A stretch of 64,000 bases of DNA from Brugia malayi (taxonomy: Eukaryota > Nematoda > Chromadorea > Rhabditida > Onchocercidae): the NCBI RefSeq assembly GCF_000002995.4, contig NW_025062478.1, forward strand, positions 3,324,001 through 3,388,000, written 5' to 3'. The notes beneath the pieces are model-generated. The model searched no databases. It worked only from the letters and a program-made list of their open reading frames with translations, and was not told the DNA's origin. Shown piece after piece: positions 40,265 to 55,711 of this stretch (its first letter is position 1; each line of letters starts with the position of its first letter). Both the position numbers and the translations under genes were made by a program.

Positions 40265-43200
40265 TCATTTTTGGCGCAAATGAACATTAGTTTTCTTCAA
40301 ATCCCAAGGCTGCGGTGTTGGACTGGGGTCCCGATCATCGCTCAGATCACTTTCTTCTTCATCTCTAATAACAGCTCCATCATTGGCATTCGCAAAATTT
40401 CTTTTCAATGGACTGCAATCATAGGAAATTATTGACTGAATGCAGGAATCAGAATCTATTAGCTACAAACACTTATTTTTTCTTTTGCTATTACGAACAC
40501 TAATTATATATGTATACGTAGTATATGTTGATGTGTAATGCATCCGCCGAACTAAAGAATTATGGACTTTATATTCAAAGTCAATTAAACTTGTCAAAAA
40601 CTTAGAACTATTTTTTTTTTACTATTTACTATTATTTTTACTATTATTATCATAATATCTATTACTGCTACACTACCACCTAATCGAGAATTCGAATACT
40701 TCTATTTCAAGAAGTAATATATAGATCGAAATTGTGTTTTCATTTCTTTATTTTTATACCCAATTATTCCTTATTCTTTCTTTATCTAAATATAACTTTT
40801 CTTACTGAAGGTCTTCACGATCAGCTTCCAATGATCCGGTACCGGACAACGAATCAGCAACAGATTTAAATCGTTTTGCTCCACGTCCACGTGTCTTAAT
40901 TTTGTGTTTTCTTGTACCCACAACAATCATTTTATCATCCGTCGGTGTCGACGAACTGTCCTCTTCTTCCGCTGTTTTTGCCGGTTCTTCATAAAATCTG
41001 CGAAAGAAATGAATATTCACTACTCGGGATCGCTTCAGTTTATTTCCATCCTATTTTCAGGAATGTATCGTTTTTAGAATAATCCATCTTTCTCAACCAT
41101 ACCTTGTATCATGCTCATAATCCCATTCCAGCTCATTACCCTTCTCATCAAAGATATTTAATCCGGGTCGCACTCGATTTCTTCGATTCATCCATTTATA
41201 GGTGTAACCGTCTAAAATCATTTTTAAGGTTGAAAATGCCTACAACAATTCCAAAATATGAATAGATTAAATACATGCTTTCTCCTTGGCTTTCAACTAA
41301 AAACAAAAGGATTTCCAGAAACTCTAAACGATAGGTAAATATAAAATGAAATAACATGGATCATAGATGAGTTCTTACCCGGATCCACCGAATCTGAACT
41401 AATTCTTCGCCGCCTATCCGCAGAATTCCTTCGACCCTTAAACAGAAACAGAATTGATTGTTAACTTTTCATAAAAATCATAAGAAATAAATCAAACAAT
41501 CGAAATTAATGCAAAAAAGTGAGAACTGAGAAGAAAACTTTAAGTTGAGTCATCAGTCATAACAACTCATTACTATTCCCGACTTATCCTTACTTCATTT
41601 CTCCTCTTTTCATCTCGTCAACATTCTTATTTAGCCAATTTAGAAAAGAAAAAAGAAGCTTATTACTTCTGCCGTTCAATTTTCTATCTTCTCTCAAGTT
41701 TAAATGAAATTTTATGCATTCCAGAATATGGAAAATAAATAAATCCGATAAAAACATGAAACTGTGTGAAACAGCTGTTATAACAATCTTTTATTTCAAA
41801 GAAAAAATAAAATCTTGCTTTTGCTATATCTTCTCTTAAACTGAATCGCAATATAATTAGTCGCTTATGCCCAACATGTTTCGTTATTACACGCCATTTT
41901 CCTAAAAAAAAAAAAAACTATATTTATTCCAGTTCGTTATCTATTAATTTATCATTTCAAGAAAAATGTTATTTTGGCAAGCATAAGAGATAAGAAAACA
42001 ATTCCTAAAATAAGTGAATGGATAATATTCTTTGCAAATAAAAGTATCCCTAAAAAGAAGAAGGAACCTAACTCATCATTACAATGTAATCAATTGTACA
42101 CCTATATAATCTTTCAATGATTCTACTTCTTTCATTGCATAAAAACCAACTTATCTTTTATTTTTCTCTCTCCACCAAAATCAAAATTGTAAATACTTGA
42201 TTTTTTTTTCCTAATTCTCTTTTCAGATGTATTATTCACCAAGCTTCAAATTAAACTTACCAGGTGGTACTTCAACTTGATCAACCTCTACTTCAATTGC
42301 ATTGGTTTCTGTATTTCTCTTATTCGACGACAATCCTGAGAATTTTTTTTTTTTATCTATTTTTCTCAAAAAACTAAAACTGTAAATTTTCTTAATATTG
42401 ACGTCGTCTTTCTTTTTAGCTCCCATTTCCGGAATTTTCTAGAATCGCTGATAATCATATCCAAATAAATTTTATCACACAGATGTATGACTTCATCCCC
42501 TATTCTAAGTTACAAATTTTCTCAGCTATAACTAAGAAAAAGTAAATTTAGAACCTTTAGCCACACTGATCGTTACATCATCTCCCTGCTCCTCTCGCAT
42601 TTCACCATCTTCTTCTTCCTCACCACTATCAGCAACTTCACCTTCTTCTACCTGCCGACTGCTACGAATTCGTTTTAACGGTTTTGTCATCTCTAGCATC
42701 ATCTTCAACAGTAACATGTTGCAATTTTTTAATTAACAAAAGAGAAAGAATTTGCAAAAGTTACATCCAATATAATCTCTCCAATACTTTAATCACTTGC
42801 TGAACTGCCTGAATTACTTAAAAAATGAAAAAACATGCAACTGTTTTCTTACACCCATACAATTCGTCATGCAATGAAAGATATCGAATTTATTCATATG
42901 TTTCCCTGAAGAAATAAAAAATTCACTATTAGCAGAAAAAATATTCATACTTTAGCAACAGAAAAACGATCATTCCAAATAACATTACAGCTCACTTCAT
43001 CGATCATTTCAACTGCTACTGGATCAAACTCAGCGAACATTCTAAAAATGAAACAAAAAAAAAAAGGAAAAACACAAAACGAAATACTAAAATTACACAA
43101 CTTTATTTCATATCACAAGGAATTCTTTTTCCCTCACTTTCAACTACATTTCCCGAAACAATTTACCCACAATGCCATACAAACAACTCTCTCACAATAA

Positions 43201-46200
43201 AATTGGATTTTTAAATCTAAAAGTTGGAGTTATCGGATAGTAAAATTAAACGACGGTATCACTATAACAATATCTGACTGATGAAATCTCAAAAAATAAG
43301 CTAGGGCGAAGTACAGTAGCAATAAAATTCTACTTTTCAATTTGATATGTTGAGAGGCCATCAACACCTCGTACATAGACAGAATGAAGTCTGTGACGAG
43401 AATTACGCATTTGAACACCCATTGAACGATATAACTCTTCCACTTCACTTTCCTTAATCTGAAAGTTCATCCTTTTCTCTCCCTTATATTTTGTCATATT
43501 GATTATGAAAAGTATATAAATATTCAAATGCAAATGAAATGTGAATTATATCAATAATTCACATTATTTAAAGTTAACTGAGGGTAGTGGTCGGAGAACC
43601 AAATATATTATACCTTCTTTCATCACACTAATGTATGTTTCAAAGCAAATTCATGCTCATCTGTCTATTCTCACTCAACATGATATATTCCGGATGCTAT
43701 CTAAAATTCTTTTTTGTAACTAATTCAAATAATAACAGTAATAAAAGAACCTTTAGTACTTATAAGTGTTGTAAGATTTCAATTTATTTCGAACCATTAA
43801 TAATTACTTGTATTACTAATGAACAGTGTTTAGGTAGTATGGGTGCTTTGTAAAAAAAATTCTTTACATATTGTGCTATGGCATATTAATTTTAATTTTT
43901 TGGGATATTAATTTCATCGCTTCTGTTTATTATGTTGTTAAAGGATAAAATTTACTCGAGAACAGATATAACTACTCTCTCCCTGTTAATATGGGCAATT
44001 CCGACCGCTGTGAAAAGCATCAACCATTACAGAAGTCACAAAAAAGAAAAAAAAAATGAACTTGATTACGATACATGATGCTGAGCAACTGCATCGTGTA
44101 ATAAATAATATTCAACCCTAAGAATTAACAAGTCTAAACATTTTATGATTTAACTATTACAAACATCACTATTGAAAATGATGTTTCAGAAACTAAAATT
44201 GTACTCACATCAACACTTTGTGACGGAGGTATAATACCAAAACGTCGGGCATGTGCCAAGCGTTTTTCACGTTTTTGAGAATTTAAATCCGATGAAAATG
44301 AATCATTAAGTTGTACATCACGTTGAACTGAAGTACTTCGTGAATGATCGTCACTCTCCGATGTGGGTGATGAATGATAGCGCACACGAGCATGTTTACA
44401 ACGATTTCGTCGGCTCCACTGCTCCTGATGTTCGCCATGGACTTTACTGGGCTATAAATAAATTTGTCTACATCACATCATTTATGGTAAAAACTAATCC
44501 ACATATACCATTGCAGTTATATCATTCTTCTTCCTACTGCCAGCAAATATATTTGATGCAATTTGGCCAAATATATCACAATAGATCAAATGAATTATGA
44601 CATTTTAACTTAAATAAGCAATTTCAAGAATTATATTAAGCCAATTAAATTATTCAAGGATTTTTACTAACCAAAATAGCTGCATTACCAGAACAGAATT
44701 TATCATTATTTGACCGTGCTTTAAATGCTTTGACCAACTGCTATTCATACCATTTATTTACTGCATCCATCAATAACCAATAATAAACAGCCTTTCATTT
44801 CTACCTCCTCCCCTTTTCTCGAGTAAATGTGCTCGTTGATTGACAAACTGTCAACAATCAACCAAGGGTATTTAACAAAAGAGACGAAGAAGCAAGTTCA
44901 AATAAACATCCTTCCTCCTCCTTTTACAGTACACCCACATATATGATTAACAATGAATCTTTTATTCTAATGAGGTTCACTTGTCCTTCGAATACCTCTT
45001 ACAGAAGTTACACAAACTAAAGCACTATTATACGAGTCATACTGTAATTGCAACTCCCACAAAACTTCTGCAAATCTTGAACAGTCATTAAAACTCTTTT
45101 CAATAATTACAATGTGAATAATATATATATAATAAGTTCACCTCAATTGCATTACTGATAATTTTGCAAAGCAATTTCTAAAAACTTTATTTATGTATGT
45201 CAGTGCTTCAATAAACTAAAGAGCAAAACAAAACAAAAACAAAAAAACCTGTCATATCATGCTGTTGCTAAGGGATCGGTCCCTATTGAATACTCAATGT
45301 GCAGATATATGTTTCATGACAGAGTACAAAGAATTCGAGAGAAAGAGGGAGAGAGCAAATTCATACATACTCCCTATCAATAGGCCTAGAAGTTTAATTA
45401 GTGCCCTTTACCGGTAGCAAAAAAAAAAAGAGAAATCAATAATTTACTTTCTCTTTCAATCGCTCATAGATCAATCAACTCAATAATCAAAATGCATCAC
45501 CAATATAGATAGACAGATCTATGTATACACATACATATATGGATGTATATACACATACACAGATGTGCACAATTTCCACTATAATTGCTTCGAGTGCCGC
45601 AACTATCCGGTCTAAACGATCCCTTTTCTTTTTCACTTTCCTCTTTCGTCTCTCTTCAATTTTCACAAATAATAATCACCAAACATGTTGCAATAATGAA
45701 GAGAGACTACATATATCTCATCATCTCCTTTCAATACTACTCTATAACTTATGCTTTTCTGCAAATAATCCTGGATCATATGACAGAAGCACACTTAATG
45801 TATGAAAATTGATGTGACCTTTAATTTCATGAGACTGAAAAAAAAAAGACATAGGAAGTGGAAAATGCGAAGGCGCTCGAACACCTGAAACTTTGCTCAC
45901 CTACACTTGAAAATACTTAGGTTGAGTCGAAGTCCCAGGCGCCGAGCACTCTCTTCAGCTAAATAGAGAAAAAAAAAAATTGGAAAATATTTAGCATATA
46001 TGTATATCCGTTCCATTCTCATAGGACAGCAAATCAAGCTAAATGTAAAAATTATAAAATGGAATAGAACATAAATCATTATTAGCAATATGGCAGAGAA
46101 GATAACAAAAGATGCATTCAAATAACCTCAAAAAAAAAAAAAAAAATGTAGAAGAGATAAGAAATGTCCCATCTTGTGTCTCATTAATTGATACAATCGT

Positions 46201-49200
46201 ATTCTCTTCTGGTATTATTATTCTTGAATTCGATTTGATATGTTTCACTAGTTAGTTGTTGATGAGGAAGATTTTTAGATCAAATGGTCAACAACATATA
46301 TTGTCATTTACTTTTACCCTATCATTTTAGATGAGAAAGATTGTTTACCCCATCTTTTCCCGTACCAATTAATCCTGTGGGTTTACACCTACAGTAAAAT
46401 TATTGGGAAATCTGCCCAGCAAATCATACACTCTGGACATACTTCTTCCTAACCGCTATTTCTCCGCCTTATCATCCCCTTCCTTCTCTGCCCCCCCTCC
46501 CCCAATATGCAAGCTCACTTTTTAAGCATCACTAATGAGTACGGTTCATTTCGTAACAGCATACATTCACTTTCAAAATGAATCAGAAATTTGATCAAAA
46601 AACCTATAACATTAATTATTCAACGAAAATTCTATCTCTGAGAGCCAATACCTTTTAAAAAAAGTGATGAACTAAAGAAGTAAATGATCAATAGATATTA
46701 TCTTAATTCAATTTTTAATTCTTGTGTCATTACTGCTGCTTACCCCATACAAACAACGATTGATGATGATAAACTAATCTTCTCCACTTCAATCCTTTTA
46801 AAAAAACCTTTGTTTTTTTTCAAGACTGTACTGCAACTCTCAAAAATCTCAGAATCCAGCATGCAAATTTCTAATATGAAATGATGAGAGGTGGAGTAAG
46901 AAGGAGCATAAAAGAGAATGTTATTGAGGACAAAATTGTGGTGGCAGCCTAACTGCAATAACAGCTTGCAGCAACCATTACCACTAGGCTTAACAGCCAA
47001 GCAGAGAATTTGAAACAAAGCTAAGAAAGTAAGTAGCACTGCGGGCATTTTCATGTCCGTTTCTGGTGCTTGTATAAAATGGCTACATGGAAAAAAGGAT
47101 GAGAAACCAGAAACGTTAACGATTATACACGTATAAATCGTAGCGACAACGACGACGATAGTAGATGGGCTAAAGTGGCTGTTTACTAAGCTTTGCTGCT
47201 GCCCTTGGGGTATCAAGCAAGCTCCAAGCTCCCCTACCTTCCTCTCTCACCATTCAAGAAATTCAATCCCAGTCCCTTTGCACCACATCAGAACCCAATT
47301 CACTCTTCCCTCTGTTCGTTCATATTTAGCTAGCACACCCATGAAATAAAATGACATGACATGATGACATGACCCGACCCTTAGCTACCTCTTCTCTCCC
47401 CGCCATTCGCGCATATACACATGCTTGGCGCTCGGTGACATGACCAGCATTGTGAGGCGATAAGCAGCAGCAATGCTTCTCTCTTTGCCATATCTCCTCC
47501 TTGCATCATCCTCTTTCCTTCTACTTTCAAACTAAGATGCAGTCATCATCACCTCCCTTCTTAACCCTTTCCTTCCTTCTATATATGCAATACTGGCCAA
47601 CTCAGTCTCAGCTATAATCTATCATCATGCTCCTTTGGCCATTTGCATGCATTAATGCATCCGCATGCACACTTATCATGGGACAGGTGAGAAGCGGCCC
47701 ATTGCATGCATCCCTACACTCTCTCCATTTACCTACAAAAAGTCTCATTTGTAACACTGCTACTCTCAAAAGTCCCAAATAGCAGCACTAATCAACAACA
47801 ACAACAATAATAATAATAATGAAACATCTTGTAGATAGACATAACGAACTCTCATTAAATTACCAACGATGTTAAAGTGAATGAAATGTTTCTACAAAAT
47901 CATCATCAACAAATGATAAGAAATCATGCACAGCAAAACGAAAAAGAAATAGTATTATCTGATCGTGAAAAGATCTTATTACCATTACCAATACATATAT
48001 GTATATGAAGAGGATAAAATGCACCTCCGTCTCTCTCTCCCTTTCTATGTACACAGATATATCTATTATAATATGATAGGAAAATTTAAAAATTTTCACT
48101 TGAAGACATACTACTAATTAAATCTAATCCAACCAATTTTTGCTTTTTATAACAAAACTTTAATATTTTTAAATTTAGTTACAATGAATCCAATTTGAAT
48201 GCATAATATACCATACCTTTGTACCACTAAAAGTTGCGATATATTTTGATGCTGCGACACATACAAAGTGCACTATTTGATGACACATGGAAAAATTGCA
48301 CATACTATTACAGAGTAATGTTCTATCTTTGGTGAAAATGAAAAACGTTCGCAATCATGTAATTTCATTATATTGTCTAGCTGATTAGGCTCTAAACATC
48401 GAAATAACTACTAAAGTATTACAAGGAGAAGAGGAATCATTAGATATTTGCAGTTGTTAAACTGATCGAATCATCATTTCATCCATGACCGATGTGCTCG
48501 TACATATTTTATATATATATCAAAAATTCAACAGATCTACTTTTAATTTTCAAAAATAAAAAATAAAAACGACCACGTAACACAGGAAGTATGAAGAATT
48601 TAACTGTATAGTTCAAAATAAATCTTTGAGCCTGTTTCATTAAAAGACTGCAAATTGTCACTAGTAAAATTATCTAAGAAAATTGTATCAAATCGATTTG
48701 ATTTTCATTAGTTAATCAGTATTTTTCAGAAGACAGTAGATGAAACAAAAGATTGCAAACAATTCCGAAATGAGTGGTATTTGATAGCTAAAGAGCTATA
48801 TTCATTACACATCTACAGAACTTAACTCAACTTTTGAGAGGGAGAGGATGATGAGATGTGAGCTGCATCAAAGGTAAACAATAAAAGTAGGCATATGTCC
48901 AACAATAAAAGTGTTCTTCCATTCTAGATATACCTTCTCTAAAACAAAAATATATTCAAATAAGAATCACGAAAAATTTATACATAATCGATTAAATATT
49001 GAAATGATCCAGTCAGCATTCAAATTATCAATATCATCAGCATTATCCATGTATTCATAGTTAGTTCATGGATTGGTGATAAAAAAGATATAGATAACGA
49101 AGTAATAAGATTACTATCTCCTCCAACATCATAGATGATAAGTAGGAAAAAGATGAGTAAATTAGCTAAAAATATAACGATAAAATTCCAAAATGGAATA

Positions 49201-52200
49201 GAAATAATGATAATAAAAGAGAAATATTAAAAGGAAGTAATTTTATAAGATAAGTGAGGATGAAGAAAAGGTTTTAAAACGATAAGGTGATGATGAGGAT
49301 GAGTGGATGGAAGAATACTGTTTCATTCTAAATGGATGGATAATAATGAATAATGCAAAAATTAACCACTCCTCCATATGTGACACATACATACACACAC
49401 ACACACATACACAAATATCATCCATACATACATATATTATTATGGACATAGGCGATTCACAATATGTCAACTTTTCCGCACAACCCATTAACAAATCAAC
49501 CCGAACAAGTAAATACAATTACAGAAGGTAGGGTAAAAGGGGGGAAAGGAAGGGGGGGAGCAAAGAAAAATGGAAAGAGTAGAATGGTTAGTTGGTTGGT
49601 TGGTTGATGTCCTTCGAATATAGCAATGGAGAACACAGCAAATGGCCAACAGAATAGAGCGATCATCAAGCATTCCTGATTGTTCCGTTTTGGTTGTTGA
49701 TTGCTGTTGACTAGCAATTTACAACTGATCTTCCTTCTTATTATCGCTTATTTCATTTTATTTCAACCAGAATGATTAACTTTTGTCATCTTCAGCAATT
49801 TCAAGAACTAACTTATTACACTGCTAATTTAGTTTATTCGTCAACATTCAATATAAGACATTCATTTTTTACTTTATATTACTGTTAGAAATGTATTATG
49901 ATACTTAAAAAATTCAACCATTTCTTCATTATATTTGATTGGTATTGCTGCGTTGTAATTTAAGCAAAGAATGCTAAATTTAATTGAACCGATAACGATG
50001 CATAATTTATAGTGAAGAAGGTATGAGTTTTTACTAACACTAAAATAAAGAAAATAATTCAAGAATTCTGTGAGAGAAAAAAAAGTAATCTTAATGTAGC
50101 TAATATAAAATTGCTCATGCTGAGAGTATATTCACCTGTCTCTAATTCTCATGTATGTTTGGCGATAGTAGTGAACTAACCAATTTCACCTTCCATCCTG
50201 AGTACTACTCCGCAATGAGTGTGATGTCAGCAGCTGGCGGCTGTCAAGGTAGATGGATGACATGTTCCACACAACCTACCACCCACCACCATCACCACCA
50301 CCACACTCTCAACCCACTCATGACAGCAGAGGCAAAAGGAAATCGATGAGGGAATTAATACAAAAACCACTTGAAGAGCACTCCTGAAGAAACAAATACC
50401 GAACAGAGGATAGTATGAGAAAGGCATAGCAGTAAAATGTAATCAGAGAGAGAGGGAGAGAGAGAGAGAAACCATTAACAAGGAACCTGTATTTAAATGC
50501 AAGTGGTTGACGAGCTTTAACTTCATCTCTCCGTACCACTTCTAACCTTTCAATCTTCTCCCTCAAACCCTTCTTTCGTTAGGTCCAAATGTCAGCAGCA
50601 GTAGCAGCAGCGGCAATTGACACTATCATTGAGGAGTAGGCAATGTCACCTTCTTTGTCATCCTCTCTCTACCTCACTACACTACTACTGTGCAAACTTT
50701 CATCAATTTATCCTTTCTCTTTTCTACTTTTTTACCTTCTCCTTGAAAAAACTTTAGCATGGATACGTAGAAAAGACAATCGCAGTAAGGAAATAAATAA
50801 ATGAGGTGAGATGTGTGTAATTACTACCAAAGCAAATAAAGAGGTCAAGTGAAAGAGCACAGATCGAGCGAGTACTGAGTGCTACTCAATGCTATCGTTA
50901 ACGATAATCTGGTTTTAATCAACAAATTAAAATTGAATTTTATACTGAGTCTTCTTTTATTTGCACATCACATTTGTGATAATAGAGAGTCAAATGTGGT
51001 GAGATTAACTGTATTAACAGTTACTCTAGCTGCAACTAAACGGATAATTAATTAGTCATCGTTTTATCCTTCTTTCCTAATTAACTGCTCTTTTACATCC
51101 CTATCAGCAATTAAAATGAGCAACAAAATGTTAAAGTTAACTAGACAAAAGCATCACTATGTAAAAAAAAGAAGAAAAGAAAAAAAAAACTAATCAACAT
51201 TAACAATATTAGTATTTCAGATACTATAATAATAAAATGTTTGTTTAGTACTAATATGGTTATATTATAATATTAAGGTTTAACCTTAAACATTTGAACA
51301 ATCATCTCAGTGCTTAGTTCATCGAAATTTCTTAAAAAATCATCTCAGTTATAACTAAACAAAACATTCGCAAACAAAACATTCGATCAAAAGTCAATCC
51401 ATTATTCATCATGATTTTCAATCAGAAAATGAAATATCGATTTGAGACTTCAGTAGAGGAGTGAATTTGAATAATCCAAAGTTCCAGTTATGGTGAAAAT
51501 TATTCAATAAAATGAAAACAATAGGTTTACAGAGAGATAAAGGATAAATCAATAACAATCATTACTTCTTCATACTAATGGACAATGGACTGATTGATAC
51601 TACTATGACTATAGTTGGCAACCATTGCAATCAGACAGTCAGTCAGTCATATGGGTGCTAAATAAACGAACCTTTTAAAATGTAGTGGACATCTGGGAGA
51701 AATTTCTTCTTTACAAGGATAGATCAAAAGTCAATCCATTATAGCTATAAATATCATCAAAGTAGTCAAAACATATTCCCTCTGTACTTTCTTTTTACTA
51801 TTAATTTTGGAGGACTCTGAAGTGGTTTTAACACACTTTCAAGTAGGCAGTAGCAGTTATCTTCATTCAATCCAATTTAACAATCATTTAAATGTCATCA
51901 TAAGTGTGTCCGAATTAACTTCGCAAATATTGCTATATAATAGCTCTTAAACTTCTTACATCCTTAAATTCATCATGTATTTATTTAATTCAACTGAACA
52001 CTGAAAATTCAATTCAAATTTCAATGCATTCTAAAAAAAAGAAAACTAAAAATTTCTTCTCTAAACTTCAAACTTCACGAATACATCACTATCCTTCTTC
52101 TTTTTCTACTTCAAAATACGTTGCACCTTTCAACATAGGTTACACCACGGCTATAAACCATATTTACGACATTTACGAAGTATTGAAAAAAAAAGTATCA

Positions 52201-55200
52201 AAAGTTAAAATTTTGAAAGTGTCAAAAAATTTACTATCATCCTCTCTAAAATCAAATTTACCATAAATTTTTTAGAAAAAAAAAAAAAAACCATACATTA
52301 AGAAATCATAAATTGAAGCTTGAACTTATAATAGATCGGATAAGTAGCGAATCGTGATATATAAAACATCAATTTGAACACACATAGACAAGTTTTACAT
52401 TAATATGGTAAAAATAGATATACTTGAGCGAAATGTAAAAAAAAAAAAACAATAAGTATGCATTTTGGATAAAAATGAAGAATCGTAGTAAGGAAGGAAA
52501 ATAAATATGAGAAGAAATAAAGAAGTTTTTTTTTTTTTTTTCAAAAGAGAAAAATTAAGCCAGGAATTACATTTAACACTAAACATTCATTTAAAAGAAA
52601 TCAAAGATGAAAGACTGATCTGATCTATCAATGCACGAAAATGCTATCATTTCATTCACTGCATCACTATTCTGTTTGATAATTAATTGCATCATTTGAG
52701 TGAGTGAAAAATTAACGTAAAAGCTATAATATTATATTTGGCAAAGATTAGATCGATCGATGTATTATTGATGATTGTTAAGAATTACGAAAAATAACAG
52801 TTACTATTGCAATAAATTGTTCACTACGCCAAACAATGCCGTTTGTTCATTTCATCTTTGTTTTTAAAAAAAAAAAAAAAAAAAATTTTCTATCAACAAT
52901 AGTCTATATTTTCACGAATAGCAAATAATGATGAATTGATTGTTTTCCTGTAAACTATTTATGAATTAAATGGATAATGTCTTCAACAATAAAATGAAAT
53001 TTCCAAATATATTCAAATCAAATTTATAACTTTTAAGCCTTTAAATTATTTATTCACAAACTATTGTTTAGAGTGGAAACAACTCTGACTGTTTATACAA
53101 TTATCATAATGCAAATCTTAATGATAGTAGATTGAAAATGATTACTATGCTATATCATAATCAAAACTAATATGTAATATAGCATATATATTTCATCATT
53201 AATTGTCACCACGATGCTTATAAATCTATAAAACTAATTAATTTAATTGCATTCAATTCATTTGTTAAAAAATTAAACTTATTTATTTTCAAAATTTTTA
53301 TATTTTAAAAATTCTATAATTAACATTAAAAAAAAAAAAACAAAAAATATAATGGATAAATGGATTCATACTTAAATTATTTTCAAATGAGAAAAAATAA
53401 GAAAATTGAGATGATTGAAAACAAGAAATTTAATACCAATACGCTCCAACAATTATCATTTGGCATTTTCTCTTGCATTTGAGAGTATCAGAGTACTACT
53501 CATTGCAAAAAACCAAAGAAATGATAATGGACATTCCTCTAATGTGATGATCTATTCTAGTGGAATAAAAGAGGAAGAAGAATTCAAGTCAAAATAAACA
53601 ACAAGCTCGACCTACTGTAATCAGAAGCATCATCATGCTCAATATGCCATTAATGCTAACATCTCTCAGAGAGAGAGAGAGAGAGAAAAAAAAAGCATCT
53701 TTCCTCTTATTTTATTCTTTCCCTCTCACTAACATTTGCATTTTGTCAAGCGGAAATTCGATAAATTAGACCAAATAAGCTTGATGAGAAAAAAAAAAAA
53801 AAAAAAATGCAAAGTTAACAAGCGCTCCTTCTCTCATACACAAACACACATACTATTGGAAAATGAAATTATGCAAGATGTATAAAAAATTATTATCACT
53901 TTCAAATTATCATATCATTATACTTACAGTAGACAGTATAATTGCTTAACATTATAGTATGTATGTATGTGCATAGAGAAGAATATAATATCTATAATTA
54001 TTATGAGAAATGAGAAAATACACAGAACTAAGCTATAATTTACATTGTATTTGAGTGATATTTTAAAAGCCTCAATTCATTTATTCGTATTCGTAATTAG
54101 TGAATGAATTATTTCAAATAATCACACTTTTATGTAATTTCTCAAATTTTAACCAATCTATATACAAGGGAAAATGATTTAATTCTTTCCTCATTATTTA
54201 TTTATACATTTATTAATAAGTTTGTCGTCTTTGCTAATTTTACATGCAGAAGAATTTATCAACTTATCAAATGAACGATAAATAAATAAAAGGAAAATAT
54301 TAATTCATCAAATGATAACATAATCAATAACTGGTCACAAAAAAAAAAGTACTTAATTATGTAACTTTCCACTTGATAATATATGAAAGTTTTCATATCT
54401 TTATTATTCCTTTCTTATAGACATATCCATGATAATAATAAAACAAATCATATTTAAACAAAATAAACCATATTATTCTGGCCAGTTAAGCTTCTATTCA
54501 TTTTTTCTTTTTTTTTTTTAAATTCCAGAAGTAGGAACCATAATTCTTCCATTTCACTTACTTATTTCTTCTGCATAAAACAAAAAAAAAAAATCTCACT
54601 CTATCATTCTCAGTTGGATTAAAGAAAAAAAAAAAAAAAAAACTGACTGAAGATGATTCGTCATCGTTTAGGTGTCAATAAATTTACAATTTTCATCACA
54701 GTTTAATACAATTTACTTACCTATATTGATAGATGAAAAAGATAAAGAAAAGATGAGAGAGTAATGAAAATAACAATGCAAAATGAAAGATATCACAGAA
54801 AAGTTGCAAATAAATAACAAAAGTACAATGAAGAAGTATAAATTTACGAAAGAGAAGGATTTTTCTTTCTTTCTTTTTTTTTTCACCTATACAATACAAC
54901 TCTTTTTAACAAAATGAACACAACAACTCATTTCATTTTCTATAGCATCCATCCTTCACTAAATTTTTTCTCTTATCAATTTAGATGATCACTTCAACGA
55001 CGACAACAAAAAAAAAAAGAAAAAAAAAATCGGAAATATATGTATATGTAATGTGACACATTCATTTGTGCATCTGTAAACTTAAAACATATATCAATGA
55101 TGACAGTTCATCACATCTGTGGTAGAACATCGCCGCCTTATAAAACACATTGCTATATCAAAAAAGGACCAATTGCCACTTTTCAAAATGTTATTGATGA

Positions 55201-55639
55201 ATCATTATTATAGATAAATGATAAGTATAATATGTGTGATTGATTTTGCTGCTACTCTCATCTAGTGTACTACTAAAATATATATGTTAGGAATAAAGGA
55301 TTAAGTTTAACTTTAATGAATGAATAGAAAATGAAAATAGAAAGAGGGAGAGGGAGGAGAGAGAAAAAAGGAAGAAGAGAGGAAATATAACATGAAGCTT
55401 GATTACACAAGACATCAATAGCAAAGATGATGATATGATAGCTTATGGCTATTAGATATTGTTTGTATCAGGGCAGATCCGATCGGTAGGTACACCCATT
55501 CTGCTTACTACTTCTTGCATTCTTTTTTATTGATAGATGAGATGAATAATGGTTGGTTGTTGGCTGGTTGGCTAGTAGTTCAATGGAATGTGCCAGTGAG
55601 TTGTAATCATCCATCCCTTTTTTCATATCCACACACATG

Positions 55640-55711
<72 letters not shown>

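Noticed and set aside
50155..50349. Frame ending in a poly-histidine stretch
   Set aside because: The His run comes from a CAC/CAT repeat in a GC-richer island; no start context or splice sites support it.
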